A DNA stretch of 64,000 nt, taken from the NCBI RefSeq assembly GCF_004114915.1, contig NZ_CP022219.1:898501-962500 (forward strand), written 5' to 3'. Below the pieces are notes generated by a model. That model was not told where the DNA came from. It saw nothing but the letters and a program-made list of their open reading frames with translations, and did not search any database. This DNA is from Bradyrhizobium guangxiense (GTDB lineage: Bacteria > Pseudomonadota > Alphaproteobacteria > Rhizobiales > Xanthobacteraceae). This document shows, one piece after another, positions 19,185 through 28,459 of this stretch. The first letter of the stretch is position 1. Each line of letters starts with the position of its first letter. The translations under genes were made by a program, and so were the position numbers.

Positions 19185-19790
19185 CTAGAATGGGTTCCAG
19201 GTCGCCCGCGGGGTGTATTTGAGATAGCCGATATTGGCGCCCAGCCGCAGGCCGAGCCCGGAGCGGATCGGCACCAGCACGATGTTGTTGGCAGTGAGCG
19301 CCGTCATGCCGAAGCCGCCGATGATGTAGGCCGAGCCGTCGAGGCCGGCGAAGCGCTGGTAGATCGCGTTGGTGGCGGGCAGGTTGTAGACCAGCGTCAT
19401 GGTGCGCGCGCCGTCGCCGCCCCAGTCGAAGCCGAGCGAGGGGCCCTGCCAGTAGACGCGCAGGTCGCCGGCGTTCTTGGTGTAGAGCGTGCCTTCGCCA
19501 TAGCGCAGGCCGGCGACGAAGGCGCCGGAACCTTCCTCACCGAGGATGTAGCCGTTCGGCAGGCCCCATTGGCTGACCGCCTTCTCGATGATCGAGGCGA
19601 GCCCGCGCGAGACGTTGCCGAAGAAGCGGTGGCCCGCGGTGACGAGCTCGTCCGGCCCGTAGGTGTTGGGCGTCGGGGTTCGCTGCGGCGGCGGCAGATT
19701 GGGCGGCGGCGCCTGCTGGGCGGAGGCCGGCACGATCCAGCCCACCATCGCGGCAAGCGCGAGCGCAGCAAGGCGTGATGCGAAAGTCAT
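19185..19790 (-). CDS. eipA: Envelope integrity protein A (DUF1134), periplasmic
   Basis: The 201-residue protein has a signal peptide (residues 1-25, ending ASAQQ), a Pro-rich linker, then a DUF1134 domain. Family-like stretches are GPDELVTAGHRFFGNVSRGLASIIEKAVSQWG (seen here in part), GAFVAGLRYGEGTLYTKN, GPSLGFDWGGDGARTM, VYNLP and RLGANIGYLKYT. DUF1134 proteins were named EipA after work in Brucella, where the protein contributes to envelope stress resistance; homologues occur across alphaproteobacteria. It is periplasmic and has no known enzymatic role. It is divergent from the YHS-domain gene. Confidence 0.88.
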   Translation of the reverse strand: MTFASRLAALALAAMVGWIVPASAQQAPPPNLPPPQRTPTPNTYGPDELVTAGHRFFGNVSRGLASIIEKAVSQWGLPNGYILGEEGSGAFVAGLRYGEGTLYTKNAGDLRVYWQGPSLGFDWGGDGARTMTLVYNLPATNAIYQRFAGLDGSAYIIGGFGMTALTANNIVLVPIRSGLGLRLGANIGYLKYTPRATWNPF

Positions 19791-19881
19791 AAAAGAACCC
19801 CTAGTACCGAATCCGGCCGCTTCCTTAACCTGGCGCCAACAGGCGCGGCCCTAGGTTGCGCCGGATGTCCCCTCGACTCGG

Positions 19882-20415
19882 ATGTTATCCGCAGCAACTA
19901 TGACGGTACAACGGCAGGAAGATAGCCCTTTGCGCCCCGGAATTGCCTTGATCGGGCTCCTCCTCTGCCTGCTGTCGGGCATATGGATCGTCGGCTCGCG
20001 GGGACCGGCCGAGGCGGCCACCACCGAGCGCATCGTCGTCAACCGCTTCAGCGGCGTTGCCATCGAAGGCTTCGACCCCGTCGCCTATTTCGTCGATGGC
20101 CGGGCCGAGCAGGGGACGGCAGAGTTCGAGGCCAACCTCTGGGGCGCGGTCTGGCGCTTCCGCAACGAGGGCAACCGCGCCTCCTTCCTGGCCCATCCCG
20201 AGATCTATGGACCGCAATTCGGCGGCTACGACCCCGCCGATATCGCTCGCGGCGTCACCATTGCCGGCAATCCCCACTTCTTCGCGATCGTCGCGCAGCG
20301 GCTTTACCTGTTCAGCCGGGAAGCCAATCGCGATGCCTTCGCCGCCGACCCCGAGCGGTTCCTTCATGAAGTGGGCAAGCGCTGGCCGGCCCTCCTGGAA
20401 CAGCTCGGTCAGTAG
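19882..20415 (+). CDS. YHS domain-containing exported or membrane-anchored protein
   Basis: The 177-residue protein has an N-terminal hydrophobic helix (IALIGLLLCLLSGIWIVG) serving as signal or anchor. A YHS-type domain follows: GVAIEGFDPVAYFVDGRAEQGT, WGAVWRFRNEGNRASFLAHPEIYGPQFGGY (partly quoted from the family pattern), and a terminal FAADPERFLHEVGKRWP. YHS domains are small and often metal-associated; this 'EGFDPVAYF' version occurs in many exported alphaproteobacterial proteins of unknown function. The start may be ATG 19882 or ATG 19900. The gene overlaps the end of cysQ tail-to-tail by 7 bp. Confidence 0.8.
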   Translation: MLSAATMTVQRQEDSPLRPGIALIGLLLCLLSGIWIVGSRGPAEAATTERIVVNRFSGVAIEGFDPVAYFVDGRAEQGTAEFEANLWGAVWRFRNEGNRASFLAHPEIYGPQFGGYDPADIARGVTIAGNPHFFAIVAQRLYLFSREANRDAFAADPERFLHEVGKRWPALLEQLGQ

Positions 20416-21233
20416 CAACCTACCGCCTGCGGGTCGCCCCAGGCGATGAAGTCCGGGATGATGAAGCCGCGATCATGCCGCTCGCCGAAGCGCAGCTCGC
20501 CGCCCTGGCCGTCGGTCCCCCTGCCGCCGGCCGCCGTCACGACCGCAGAACCGGCTCCGACGTCCCATTCACAGGTGGGTCCGAAGCGGGGGTAGATGTC
20601 GGCGCTGCCCTCGGCGATCCGGCCGAATTTCACGGCGGAGCCGCAGCTCTTTCTCACCGCATTGGGCCGGCCGTCGATAAAGGCCTCGCTCTTGGGGTCG
20701 CCATGCGAGCGGCTCACTGCCGCGATCCAGGGCTCACCCCGGGCCGGCAGCTTGCGGGTTTGGATCGGCTCCGCCGCGCCGATGCCGGCGCCGTCGAGCC
20801 TCACGCGCTCGGCGCCGTGGCCGACGACGCCGCGCCAGAGCAGGCCGAGCGCGGGCGCGCTGACGATGCCCAGCAGCGGCACGCCCGATGTCACGAGGGC
20901 GAGGTTGACGGTGAACTCGTCGCGGCCGGCGACGAACTCCTTGGTGCCGTCGAGCGGATCGATCAGGAAGAAGCTGCCCTGAAACGGCGGCGAGGCGAGC
21001 TGGGTCCGCTCTTCCGAGAGCGTCGGGATGTCGCCTGCGAGCTGCGCCAGGCCGTCGGCGATGATGCGGTCGGCGGCGAGGTCGGCCTCGGTTACCGGCG
21101 AGCCGTCCTGCTTGCCGTCGACCCGCATCGCCGCGCGGTTGACGGCAAGGATCGCCTCGCCTGCCTTCACCACCAGCGCCGTCAATGGCTCCATCAGCCC
21201 GGATGCGGCCGCGCCGTCGATGATCCGCTTCAC
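20409..21233 (-). CDS. cysQ: 3'(2'),5'-bisphosphate nucleotidase
   Basis: The 274-residue protein is an inositol-monophosphatase-fold phosphatase. The metal-binding motifs are intact: LSEERTQ, DPLDGTKEF and the C-terminal WDVGAGSAVVTAAGG. The DGTKEF version is typical of CysQ, which hydrolyses PAP to AMP during sulfate assimilation and removes this inhibitor of RNA turnover. The opening VTEADLAADRIIADGL is also family-like. The start is a GTG at 21233 with GAGG upstream; the ATG at 21194 would remove 13 residues and has no clear ribosome site. The product is cytoplasmic or membrane-associated. Confidence 0.88.
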   Translation of the reverse strand: MKRIIDGAAASGLMEPLTALVVKAGEAILAVNRAAMRVDGKQDGSPVTEADLAADRIIADGLAQLAGDIPTLSEERTQLASPPFQGSFFLIDPLDGTKEFVAGRDEFTVNLALVTSGVPLLGIVSAPALGLLWRGVVGHGAERVRLDGAGIGAAEPIQTRKLPARGEPWIAAVSRSHGDPKSEAFIDGRPNAVRKSCGSAVKFGRIAEGSADIYPRFGPTCEWDVGAGSAVVTAAGGRGTDGQGGELRFGERHDRGFIIPDFIAWGDPQAVGCY

Positions 21234-21424
21234 CTGGATGCCTCAATCATCGGCAATTCGTTCCTTCTCGACTGATTCGTCCGTGGCTTTATGACCGCCG
21301 GGGCGTGATCGCAAGCTAGCTGCCGCGGGCTGGCGAATGTTAGAACCCGCAGCATCCGTCAAGCATGCGTGATTCGCGGCGGCCCGCGCCGTGCAATTCC
21401 AGGAACCCTCCAGGACCCCTTTAT

Positions 21425-22078
21425 ATGTCTGACGCCTCGTCGCCCGCGACCGCTACTGCTCCCGATATGCTCGAACTCGCCGCGCTGCTGTGCTCGCGGG
21501 TCTGCCACGATCTCATCAGCCCTGTCGGCGCCATCGTCAACGGGCTCGAAGTGCTCGACGACGATCCCAAGCCCGAAGACCGCGAGTTCGCGCTCGACCT
21601 GATCCGCAAGAGCGCCAAGACCGCTTCCGCCCGGCTCCAGTTCTGCCGTCTCGCCTTCGGCGCGGCCGGCTCCTCCGGCGCGCAGATCGATCTCGGCGAT
21701 GCCCAGACCATGGCGCGCGGGCACATCGAGGACGGCAAGTGCTCGATCACCTGGAATCTGCCGCGGCTCCTCATGCCGAAGAATCGGGTCAAGCTGCTGC
21801 TCAACATGCTGGTCGTCGCCCAGCACACGATCCCGCGCGGCGGCATGCTGACGATCGACCCGATCGGCGAGGGCGAGACGATGAGCTTCCGCATCACCGC
21901 GACCGGCCATAACGCACGCCTGCCGCAGAACATCTCCGAGCTGCTGAGCGGCGAGCGCGGACCAGCCGCGGACGCGCACGCGATCCAGCCTTACTATACG
22001 CGGCTGCTGGCGCAGGCCTGCGGGCTCACCGTGACGCTCGCGCCGGAAGGCGAGGCCATCATCGTTACCGCTTCGTGA
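21425..22078 (+). CDS. chpT: ChpT histidine phosphotransferase
   Basis: The 217-residue protein matches ChpT. The phospho-accepting H28 lies in LLCSRVCHDLISPVGAI, and the fold resembles a dimeric histidine kinase core with a degenerate ATPase-like C-terminus lacking ATP-binding motifs. In Caulobacter, ChpT passes phosphate from CckA to CtrA and CpdR. The CtrA target is encoded in this window at 31.1-31.8 kb; cckA is not. The ATG at 21425 is chosen because family members begin just before the LELAALLCSRVCHD helix. It lies about 200 bp upstream of cheA on the same strand, with an apparent separate promoter region between them. Confidence 0.88.
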   Translation: MSDASSPATATAPDMLELAALLCSRVCHDLISPVGAIVNGLEVLDDDPKPEDREFALDLIRKSAKTASARLQFCRLAFGAAGSSGAQIDLGDAQTMARGHIEDGKCSITWNLPRLLMPKNRVKLLLNMLVVAQHTIPRGGMLTIDPIGEGETMSFRITATGHNARLPQNISELLSGERGPAADAHAIQPYYTRLLAQACGLTVTLAPEGEAIIVTAS

Positions 22079-22100
22079 ACAGCGCGTCGCGCACGGCTTC

Positions 22101-22115
22101 TTAAGCGAATCTTTA
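22101..22115 (+). promoter_or_regulatory. Candidate CtrA box upstream of cheA
   Basis: TTAA, seven bases, TTTA matches seven of eight positions of the CtrA consensus TTAA-N7-TTAA. A GANTC site (GAATC) lies inside the spacer. The box is about 160 bp upstream of the cheA start. Confidence 0.4.
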
Positions 22116-22274
22116 CGAGGCGCTTCGGCTTGTCCGGAGCGCCTTATCTCTTTGTTGGTTCCGTTCTTTTGCACATACTCAACCAATATTAAACGCTTTG
22201 CGGTGAAGCTGGCCCCATTCCGAGATGGCGCATCACACCTCGTGCGCGCCCTTCCTGTATGAAGGCCTGTTTTC

Positions 22275-25070
22275 ATGGATGATCTGTTGCGGGAGTTTTT
22301 GACGGAGACCAGCGAGAGCCTGGACACCGTGGACAATCAATTGGTGAAGTTCGAGCAGGAGCCGAACAACGCCAAGATCCTGGATAACATCTTCCGCCTG
22401 GTTCACACCATCAAGGGCACGTGCGGCTTCCTCGGCCTGCCCCGGCTTGAGGCGCTGGCCCATGCCGGCGAGACCTTGATGGGCAAATTCCGTGACGGCA
22501 TGCCGGTGACCGGGCAGGCGGTGACGGTGATCCTGTCCTCGATCGACCGCATCAAGGAGATCCTGGCCGGGCTCGAGGCGACCGAGGCCGAGCCCGAAGG
22601 CAACGACCGCGACCTCATCGACAAGCTGGAGGCGATGGTCGAGCAGGGCATGGCGGCAATGGCGGCCGGCAGCGCTGCTGCTCCTGTCGCTGACGCCCCG
22701 CCGCTGGCGCCGGAAGCACCGGCCGCTGCGCCCGCACCCGCCAAGGAGATGACCACGGGCTCGCTGATCGAGCAGACGCTGGAGCGCCCCTTGCGTCCGG
22801 GCGAGGTCTCGCTCGACGAGCTCGAGCGCGCCTTCCGCGAGACCGCGATCGAAGCGCCGGTGCCTGCGCCGGTTGCCAAGGCTGAAGTGAAGGCCGAGCC
22901 CGCGCCGGCCGCAGAGGCTCCCGCAAAGGAAGCCGCAAAGCCCGCCGCCAAGGAGAAGGCCGCGCCGAAGAAGTCGATGGCCGACGAGGGCGCCAGCGAG
23001 GGCGACCGCATCGCCAACCAGTCGATCCGCGTCAACGTGGATACGCTGGAGCACCTGATGACCATGGTCTCCGAGCTGGTGCTGACCCGCAACCAGCTCT
23101 TGGAGATCTCCCGCCGCAACGAGGACACCGAGTTCAAGGTGCCGTTGCAGCGCCTGTCCAACGTCACTGCCGAGCTGCAGGAAGGCGTCATGAAGACGCG
23201 CATGCAGCCGATCGGCAATGCCTGGCAGAAGCTGCCCCGCATCGTCCGCGACCTCTCGAGCGAACTGGGCAAGCAGATCGAGCTGGAGATGCACGGCGCC
23301 GACACCGAGCTCGACCGCCAGGTGCTCGACCTGATCAAGGACCCGCTCACCCACATGGTGCGCAACTCCGCCGATCACGGCCTGGAGACCCCCGCCGAGC
23401 GCCTGGCCAGCGGCAAGGGCGAGCAGGGCACCATCCGCCTGTCCGCCTATCACGAGGGCGGCCACATCATCATCTGCATCGCCGACAACGGCAGAGGCCT
23501 CAACACCGAGAAGATCAAGGCCAAGGCGCTCTCCAGCGGTCTCGTCACCGAGGCCGAGCTGGAGAAGATGAGCGAAGCCCAGATCCACAAGTTCATCTTC
23601 GCGCCGGGCTTCTCGACTGCGGCTGCCATCACCTCGGTCTCCGGCCGCGGCGTCGGCATGGACGTGGTGCGCACCAATATCGACCAGATCGGCGGCACCA
23701 TCGACATCAAGAGCGTGGCCGGTGAAGGAAGCTCCGTCACCATCAAGATCCCGCTGACGCTCGCCATCGTCTCGGCCCTGATCGTCGAGGCCGCCGGCGA
23801 CCGTTTTGCGATCCCGCAGCTCTCGGTGGTCGAGCTGGTGCGGGCCCGCGCCAACTCCGAGCACCGCATCGAGCGCATCAAGGACACCGCGGTGCTGCGC
23901 CTGCGCAACAAGCTCTTGCCGCTGATCCATCTGAAGAAGCTGCTCAAGATCGACGACGGCGCCGCCAGCGATCCCGAGAACGGCTTCATCGTGGTCACCC
24001 AGGTCGGCAGCCAGACCTTTGGCATCGTGGTGGATGGCGTCTTCCATACCGAAGAGATCGTGGTGAAGCCGATGTCGACCAAACTGCGGCACATCGACAT
24101 GTTCTCCGGCAACACCATTCTGGGCGATGGCGCGGTCATCATGATCATCGACCCCAACGGCATTGCCAAGGCGCTCGGCGCCGCCGGCTCCTCGGCCCAC
24201 GACATGGGCGACGAGAACGGCGCCCACCACATCGGCTCGGGCGAGCAGACCACCTCGCTCTTGGTGTTCCGCGCCGGCTCGTCCCAGCCCAAGGCGGTCC
24301 CGCTCGGGCTCGTCACGCGCCTGGAAGAGCTGCCCGCCGACAAGATCGAGTTCAGTAACGGCCGCTACATGGTGCAGTACCGCGAGCAGCTGATGCCGCT
24401 GGTGGCCATGGAAGGCGTCACCATCGCGAGCCAGGGCGCCCAGCCGATCCTGGTGTTCGCCGACGACGGCCGCTCCATGGGCCTCGTGGTCGACGAGATC
24501 ATCGACATCGTCGAGGAACGGCTCAACATCGAGGTCGGCGGCTCCTCCTCCGGCATTCTCGGCTCGGCCGTGATCAAGGGCCAGGCCACCGAGGTGATCG
24601 ACGTCGGCCACTTCCTGCCGATGGCGTTCTCCGACTGGTTCACCCGCAAGGAGATGAAGCCGTCGCTGCACTCGCAGTCGGTGCTGCTGGTCGACGACTC
24701 TGCGTTCTTCCGCAACATGCTGGCGCCCGTGCTCAAGGCCGCCGGCTACCGCGTCCGCACCGCGCCGACCGCGCAGGAGGGCTTGGCGGCGCTGCGGGCC
24801 CAGAGCTTCGACGTGATCCTGACCGACATCGAGATGCCCGACATGAACGGGTTCGAGTTCGCGGAAGTTATCCGCGCCGACAACAACCTCGCCGCGACGC
24901 CGATCATCGGCCTGTCCGCGCTGGTGTCGCCGGCGGCGATCGAGCGCGGCCGTCAGGCCGGCTTCCACGACTATGTCGCCAAGTTCGACCGTCCCGGTCT
25001 GATTGCGGCGCTGAAGGAGCAGACCGCGGGCGCCGCCGGCGCCTCCGAGCTGAGCCGGGCGGCGGCGTAG
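22275..25070 (+). CDS. cheA: Chemotaxis histidine kinase CheA with C-terminal receiver domain
   Basis: The 931-residue protein has an Hpt domain with H44 (FRLVHTIKGTCGFLG), then an Ala/Pro/Glu/Lys-rich linker at about 125-245. A dimerisation domain follows from about 250 to 310. The CheA ATPase domain has HMVRNSADHGLE, ADNGRGL and GRGVGMDVV. Two CheW-like regulatory segments lie at about 500-625 and 650-790, and a receiver (VLLVDDSAFFRNML ... ILTDIEMPDMNG) ends the protein. A fused receiver is known in several alphaproteobacterial CheAs and may act as a phosphate sink. It heads an operon with cheW, cheY, cheB and cheR. No chemoreceptor gene is adjacent. Confidence 0.96.
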   Translation: MDDLLREFLTETSESLDTVDNQLVKFEQEPNNAKILDNIFRLVHTIKGTCGFLGLPRLEALAHAGETLMGKFRDGMPVTGQAVTVILSSIDRIKEILAGLEATEAEPEGNDRDLIDKLEAMVEQGMAAMAAGSAAAPVADAPPLAPEAPAAAPAPAKEMTTGSLIEQTLERPLRPGEVSLDELERAFRETAIEAPVPAPVAKAEVKAEPAPAAEAPAKEAAKPAAKEKAAPKKSMADEGASEGDRIANQSIRVNVDTLEHLMTMVSELVLTRNQLLEISRRNEDTEFKVPLQRLSNVTAELQEGVMKTRMQPIGNAWQKLPRIVRDLSSELGKQIELEMHGADTELDRQVLDLIKDPLTHMVRNSADHGLETPAERLASGKGEQGTIRLSAYHEGGHIIICIADNGRGLNTEKIKAKALSSGLVTEAELEKMSEAQIHKFIFAPGFSTAAAITSVSGRGVGMDVVRTNIDQIGGTIDIKSVAGEGSSVTIKIPLTLAIVSALIVEAAGDRFAIPQLSVVELVRARANSEHRIERIKDTAVLRLRNKLLPLIHLKKLLKIDDGAASDPENGFIVVTQVGSQTFGIVVDGVFHTEEIVVKPMSTKLRHIDMFSGNTILGDGAVIMIIDPNGIAKALGAAGSSAHDMGDENGAHHIGSGEQTTSLLVFRAGSSQPKAVPLGLVTRLEELPADKIEFSNGRYMVQYREQLMPLVAMEGVTIASQGAQPILVFADDGRSMGLVVDEIIDIVEERLNIEVGGSSSGILGSAVIKGQATEVIDVGHFLPMAFSDWFTRKEMKPSLHSQSVLLVDDSAFFRNMLAPVLKAAGYRVRTAPTAQEGLAALRAQSFDVILTDIEMPDMNGFEFAEVIRADNNLAATPIIGLSALVSPAAIERGRQAGFHDYVAKFDRPGLIAALKEQTAGAAGASELSRAAA

Positions 25071-25118
25071 AGCATGATCCGGAAAAGTGTGAAGCGGTTT
25101 TCCGAGAAGATCATGCTC
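25070..25118. repeat. Palindromic intergenic repeat between cheA and cheW
   Basis: GAGCATGATC at 25070-25079 is exactly complementary to GATCATGCTC at 25109-25118. Inside lie CGGAAAA and TTTTCCG arms. It overlaps the last base of the cheA stop region and is the best-preserved copy of the repeat also seen at 8229 and 10511. Folded in mRNA it would be a long hairpin inside the che operon. Confidence 0.7.
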
Positions 25119-25153
25119 AAACAGAAGAGCGTTCGGGATCAGGAGCCAGATCG

Positions 25154-25624
25154 ATGACCAGCAAGACCCAGTCCAGCGAAGGCGCCATGGTCGAATACGT
25201 CACCGCGATGATCGGCGGCCAGCTGTTCGGCCTGCCGATCTCGCGCGTCCAGGACGTGTTCATGCCCGAGCGCGTCACCCGCGTGCCGCTGGCCTCGCGC
25301 GAGATCGCCGGCGTGCTGAACCTGCGCGGCCGCATCGTCACCGTGGTCGACATGCGCGCCCGGCTCGGCCTGCCCCAGCCTGAGGACGGCAAGACCGCGA
25401 TGGCGGTCGGCGTCGATCTGCGCGGCGAATCCTATGGCCTGCTCATCGACCAGATCGGCGAGGTGCTGCGCCTGCCCGAGGACGGCAAGGAAGAAAACCC
25501 CGTCAACCTCGACCCCCGCATGGCCAAGCTCGCCGGCGGCGTCCACCGCCTCGACGGACAGCTCATGGTCGTCCTCGACGTCGACCGTGTCCTCGAGCTC
25601 GCGCCCGAGATGATGGCAGCCTGA
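25154..25624 (+). CDS. cheW: Chemotaxis adaptor CheW
   Basis: The 156-residue protein is a single CheW domain. It carries YVTAMIGGQLFGLPISRVQDVF at about 15-37, the NLRGRIVTVVDMRARLGLP core and GLLIDQIGEVLRLP. It couples receptors to CheA at the membrane-associated array. The ATG at 25154 follows AGGAGC. It sits 84 bp after cheA, with the palindromic repeat in the gap, and 72 bp before cheY, all on one strand. Confidence 0.95.
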   Translation: MTSKTQSSEGAMVEYVTAMIGGQLFGLPISRVQDVFMPERVTRVPLASREIAGVLNLRGRIVTVVDMRARLGLPQPEDGKTAMAVGVDLRGESYGLLIDQIGEVLRLPEDGKEENPVNLDPRMAKLAGGVHRLDGQLMVVLDVDRVLELAPEMMAA

Positions 25625-25696
25625 TACGGCGGCTCTGCCGCCGACGGACTTGCATTGGAAGTGTCCCCCGCAAAGGGGGAGGAAGCAGAGGTTCAC

Positions 25697-26062
25697 ATGC
25701 GAACTTGTCTCGTCGTTGATGATTCCAGTGTCATCCGCAAGGTTGCGCGCCGGATCCTGGAGGGCCTCGACTTCCAGATTCTCGAAGCCGAGGACGGTGA
25801 GAAGGCTCTGGAAGCCTGCAAGCGCGGCTTGCCCGATGCGGTGCTGCTTGACTGGAATATGCCCGTGATGGACGGCTACGAGTTCCTCGGCCATCTCAGG
25901 CGGATGCCCGGCGGCGACCAGCCCAAGGTGGTGTTCTGCACCACCGAGAACGACGTCGCGCATATCGCGCGTGCGCTGCATGCCGGCGCCAACGAATACA
26001 TCATGAAGCCGTTCGACAAGGACATCGTGACGGCAAAATTCCAGGAAGTCGGCCTTATCTGA
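25697..26062 (+). CDS. cheY: Chemotaxis response regulator CheY
   Basis: The 121-residue protein is a receiver domain: CLVVDDSSVIRK (acidic pair near residues 7-8), phospho-acceptor Asp in VLLDWNMPVMDGYEF, the switch threonine in FCTTEND and the lysine in IMKPFDKD. It ends right after the last helix, as CheY does. Phospho-CheY binds the flagellar switch. The ATG at 25697 follows AGAGG; the upstream ATG at 25655 gives an atypical extension. Confidence 0.95.
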   Translation: MRTCLVVDDSSVIRKVARRILEGLDFQILEAEDGEKALEACKRGLPDAVLLDWNMPVMDGYEFLGHLRRMPGGDQPKVVFCTTENDVAHIARALHAGANEYIMKPFDKDIVTAKFQEVGLI

Positions 26063-26136
26063 GCGATCGGCCGAAGGACGAACGAATTCTTCGGCGCCCG
26101 TTTTCAACGTACCCTTTCAGTCTGAGTTGGTGAGTA

Positions 26137-27327
26137 ATGAGTGTTGCGTTCGCAGGGAATTCGACCACAGGCCCGTCGCGCGAAGCCGGGCCGCTGCGCG
26201 TGATGATCGTCGATGACTCCGTCGTCATCCGCGGTCTGATTTCGCGCTGGGTCGGTGCCGAACACGACATGGAGGTCGCAGCCTCGCTGCGCACTGGGCT
26301 CGAGGCGGTCAACCAGCTCGAACGCATCAACCCTGACGTCGCCGTGCTCGACATCGAAATGCCCGAGCTCGACGGCATCTCGGCGTTGCCGCAGCTGCTC
26401 GCGAAGAAGCGTGATCTCGTCATCATCATGGCCTCGACGCTGACCCGCCGCAACGCGGAGATCAGCTTCAAGGCGCTCTCGCTCGGCGCGGCCGATTACA
26501 TTCCGAAGCCGGAATCGACGCGTGAGGCGTCGGCCGCGGACATCTTCCATCACGACCTGATCCAGAAGATCCGCCATCTCGGCGCGCGGTTGCGGCGCAA
26601 GTCCACTGTTGCCAGTCCGCCGCTGGCGCCGGCGAGCCCGGCGCCGGCCTCGCGCGGCCCCGTTCCCGTCGCGCGGCCCGCCGCACCCGTGGTGCAGGCC
26701 CCTTCGCCGGGATCGCTGGCGACGCGCCCGTTCTCCAATCAGGCACCCAAGGTGCTGCTGATCGGCTCCTCGACCGGTGGCCCGCAGGCGCTGATGGCGC
26801 TCGTCACCGAGCTCGGCCCGGTGATCGACCGCTTCCCGGTGCTGATCACCCAACACATGCCGCCGACCTTCACGACCATCCTTGCCGAGCACCTGGCGCG
26901 TTCGAGCCGCCGGCCGGCAGCCGAGGCGGTCGACGGCGAGCCGGTGAAGCCGGGACGGATCTATCTCGCACCCGGCGGCAAGCACATGCGCGTGGCGCGC
27001 AGCGGCGCCGACACCGTCATCGCGCTTGACGACGGCCCCGCCGTCAATTTCTGCAAGCCCGCGGTCGATCCGCTCTTCACGTCCGCCATCGACATCTGGC
27101 ACGGCGGCATTCTCTCCGTGATCCTGACGGGCATGGGTTCGGACGGCATGCGCGGCGGCAAGGATATCGTTGCCGCCGGCGGCAGCGTCATTGCGCAGGA
27201 CGAAGCCTCCAGCGTGGTCTGGGGCATGCCGGGCGCGGCGGCCAATGCCGGCATCTGCGCGGCGATCCTGCCGCTCAACCAGATCGGCGCCAAGGTCAAC
27301 CGCCTGTTCTCGGGGGACCGCTCGTGA
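26137..27327 (+). CDS. cheB: Chemotaxis protein-glutamate methylesterase CheB
   Basis: The 396-residue protein has a receiver ([13 protein letters not shown]72 in [11 protein letters not shown]) and an Ala/Pro-rich linker at about 155-205. The methylesterase domain has catalytic serine S212 (IGSSTGGPQ), the histidine in ITQHMPP and the aspartate in [11 protein letters not shown]. It removes methyl groups from chemoreceptors and opposes CheR. The gene ends with a 4-bp GTGA overlap with cheR. Confidence 0.96.
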   Translation: MSVAFAGNSTTGPSREAGPLRVMIVDDSVVIRGLISRWVGAEHDMEVAASLRTGLEAVNQLERINPDVAVLDIEMPELDGISALPQLLAKKRDLVIIMASTLTRRNAEISFKALSLGAADYIPKPESTREASAADIFHHDLIQKIRHLGARLRRKSTVASPPLAPASPAPASRGPVPVARPAAPVVQAPSPGSLATRPFSNQAPKVLLIGSSTGGPQALMALVTELGPVIDRFPVLITQHMPPTFTTILAEHLARSSRRPAAEAVDGEPVKPGRIYLAPGGKHMRVARSGADTVIALDDGPAVNFCKPAVDPLFTSAIDIWHGGILSVILTGMGSDGMRGGKDIVAAGGSVIAQDEASSVVWGMPGAAANAGICAAILPLNQIGAKVNRLFSGDRS

Positions 27328-28196
27328 CGCCCGTCGACTACGACTATCTACGCAAATTCCTGAAAGAGCGCTCGGGCCTCGATCTGTCACCCGACAAGCA
27401 ATATCTGGTCGAGAGCCGGCTCCTGCCGCTCGCCCGCAAGGCCAACCTTCCCGGCATTCCCGATCTCGTGCTGAAGATCAGGAACGGCGACGGGCGGCTT
27501 GCGACCGACGTGGTCGAAGCGATGACCACCAACGAGACCTTCTTCTACCGCGACAAGATTCCGTTCGATCATCTGCGCGACACCATCCTGCCGGGATTGA
27601 TTCAGGCGCGCGCGTCGCGCAAGTCTCTTCGCATCTGGTCGGCGGCCTCGTCGACGGGGCAGGAGCCCTATTCGATCGCGATGTGCGTGAAGGAGATGGG
27701 TGCGGCGCTCGCCGGCTGGCGGATCGAGATCGTCGCCACCGATCTGTCGCAGGAGGTGCTGGAAAAATCGAAAGCCGGCGTCTACAGCCAGTTCGAGGTG
27801 CAGCGCGGCCTGCCGATCCAGCACCTGATGAAATACTTCACGCAAACCGGCGAGCTCTGGCAGCTCAATGCCGACATTCGCGCCATGGTGCAGTTCCGCC
27901 AGCTCAATCTGTTGCAGGACTTCTCCCATCTCGGCACCTTCGACGTGATCTTCTGCCGCAACGTGCTGATCTATTTCGACCAGGACACCAAGGCGGTGAT
28001 CTTCGAGCGCATGGCGAAGGGGATGGAGGCGGACGGCACGTTGCTGCTGGGGGCCGCCGAATCCGTCGTCGGCATTACCGACGCGTTCCGTCCCATCACT
28101 GAGCGCCGCGGCCTCTACCAGCTCAACCCCGCGCGCTCCGGCCGCCCGATGGGCGGGCTGATGCCGCAGCCGCTGAAGCTCGCCGCGACGAGGTGA
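27324..28196 (+). CDS. cheR: Chemotaxis protein methyltransferase CheR
   Basis: The 290-residue protein has the CheR N-terminal helical domain ([28 protein letters not shown], partly shown) and the AdoMet-binding domain: [59 protein letters not shown]. It methylates glutamates of chemoreceptors. The GTG start at 27324 overlaps the cheB stop by 4 bp, so the pair is translationally coupled. Confidence 0.96.
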   Translation: MTPVDYDYLRKFLKERSGLDLSPDKQYLVESRLLPLARKANLPGIPDLVLKIRNGDGRLATDVVEAMTTNETFFYRDKIPFDHLRDTILPGLIQARASRKSLRIWSAASSTGQEPYSIAMCVKEMGAALAGWRIEIVATDLSQEVLEKSKAGVYSQFEVQRGLPIQHLMKYFTQTGELWQLNADIRAMVQFRQLNLLQDFSHLGTFDVIFCRNVLIYFDQDTKAVIFERMAKGMEADGTLLLGAAESVVGITDAFRPITERRGLYQLNPARSGRPMGGLMPQPLKLAATR

Positions 28197-28204
28197 GTGG
28201 CCGA

Positions 28205-28226
28205 ACGGCGCTCGGAGGAGCGCCGT
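28205..28226 (+). terminator. Hairpin after the chemotaxis operon
   Basis: ACGGCGCT, six-base loop, AGCGCCGT forms a perfect 8-bp stem 8 bases after the cheR stop. Only two T residues follow, so it is a plausible but not textbook terminator. Confidence 0.5.
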
Positions 28227-28459
28227 CCTTGCGCATGATCGGCAATATCTGACGAGATACCTTCAGTCGTTGTGCGCGACGCTGAACGCGCGTTCGAACG
28301 CTCGCGAACTACCCGGCTACCGCGCAACAGAGTTTGCGCCGCGATGCAACATGGTTGCGACCCTGATGGGCATCTAAAGGTTGTGCTATATTGCCGATGG
28401 TCCCGCCCCAACCGTGCGGGATTCCATTCCATCATGAACGAATTTGAGGAGGGCATACC

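Noticed and set aside
22233..24968. 911-residue open frame on the minus strand opposite cheA
   Set aside because: It is a GC-rich antisense shadow with Arg/Gly/Leu/Ala-biased composition. The opposite strand encodes an unmistakable CheA with all catalytic motifs.
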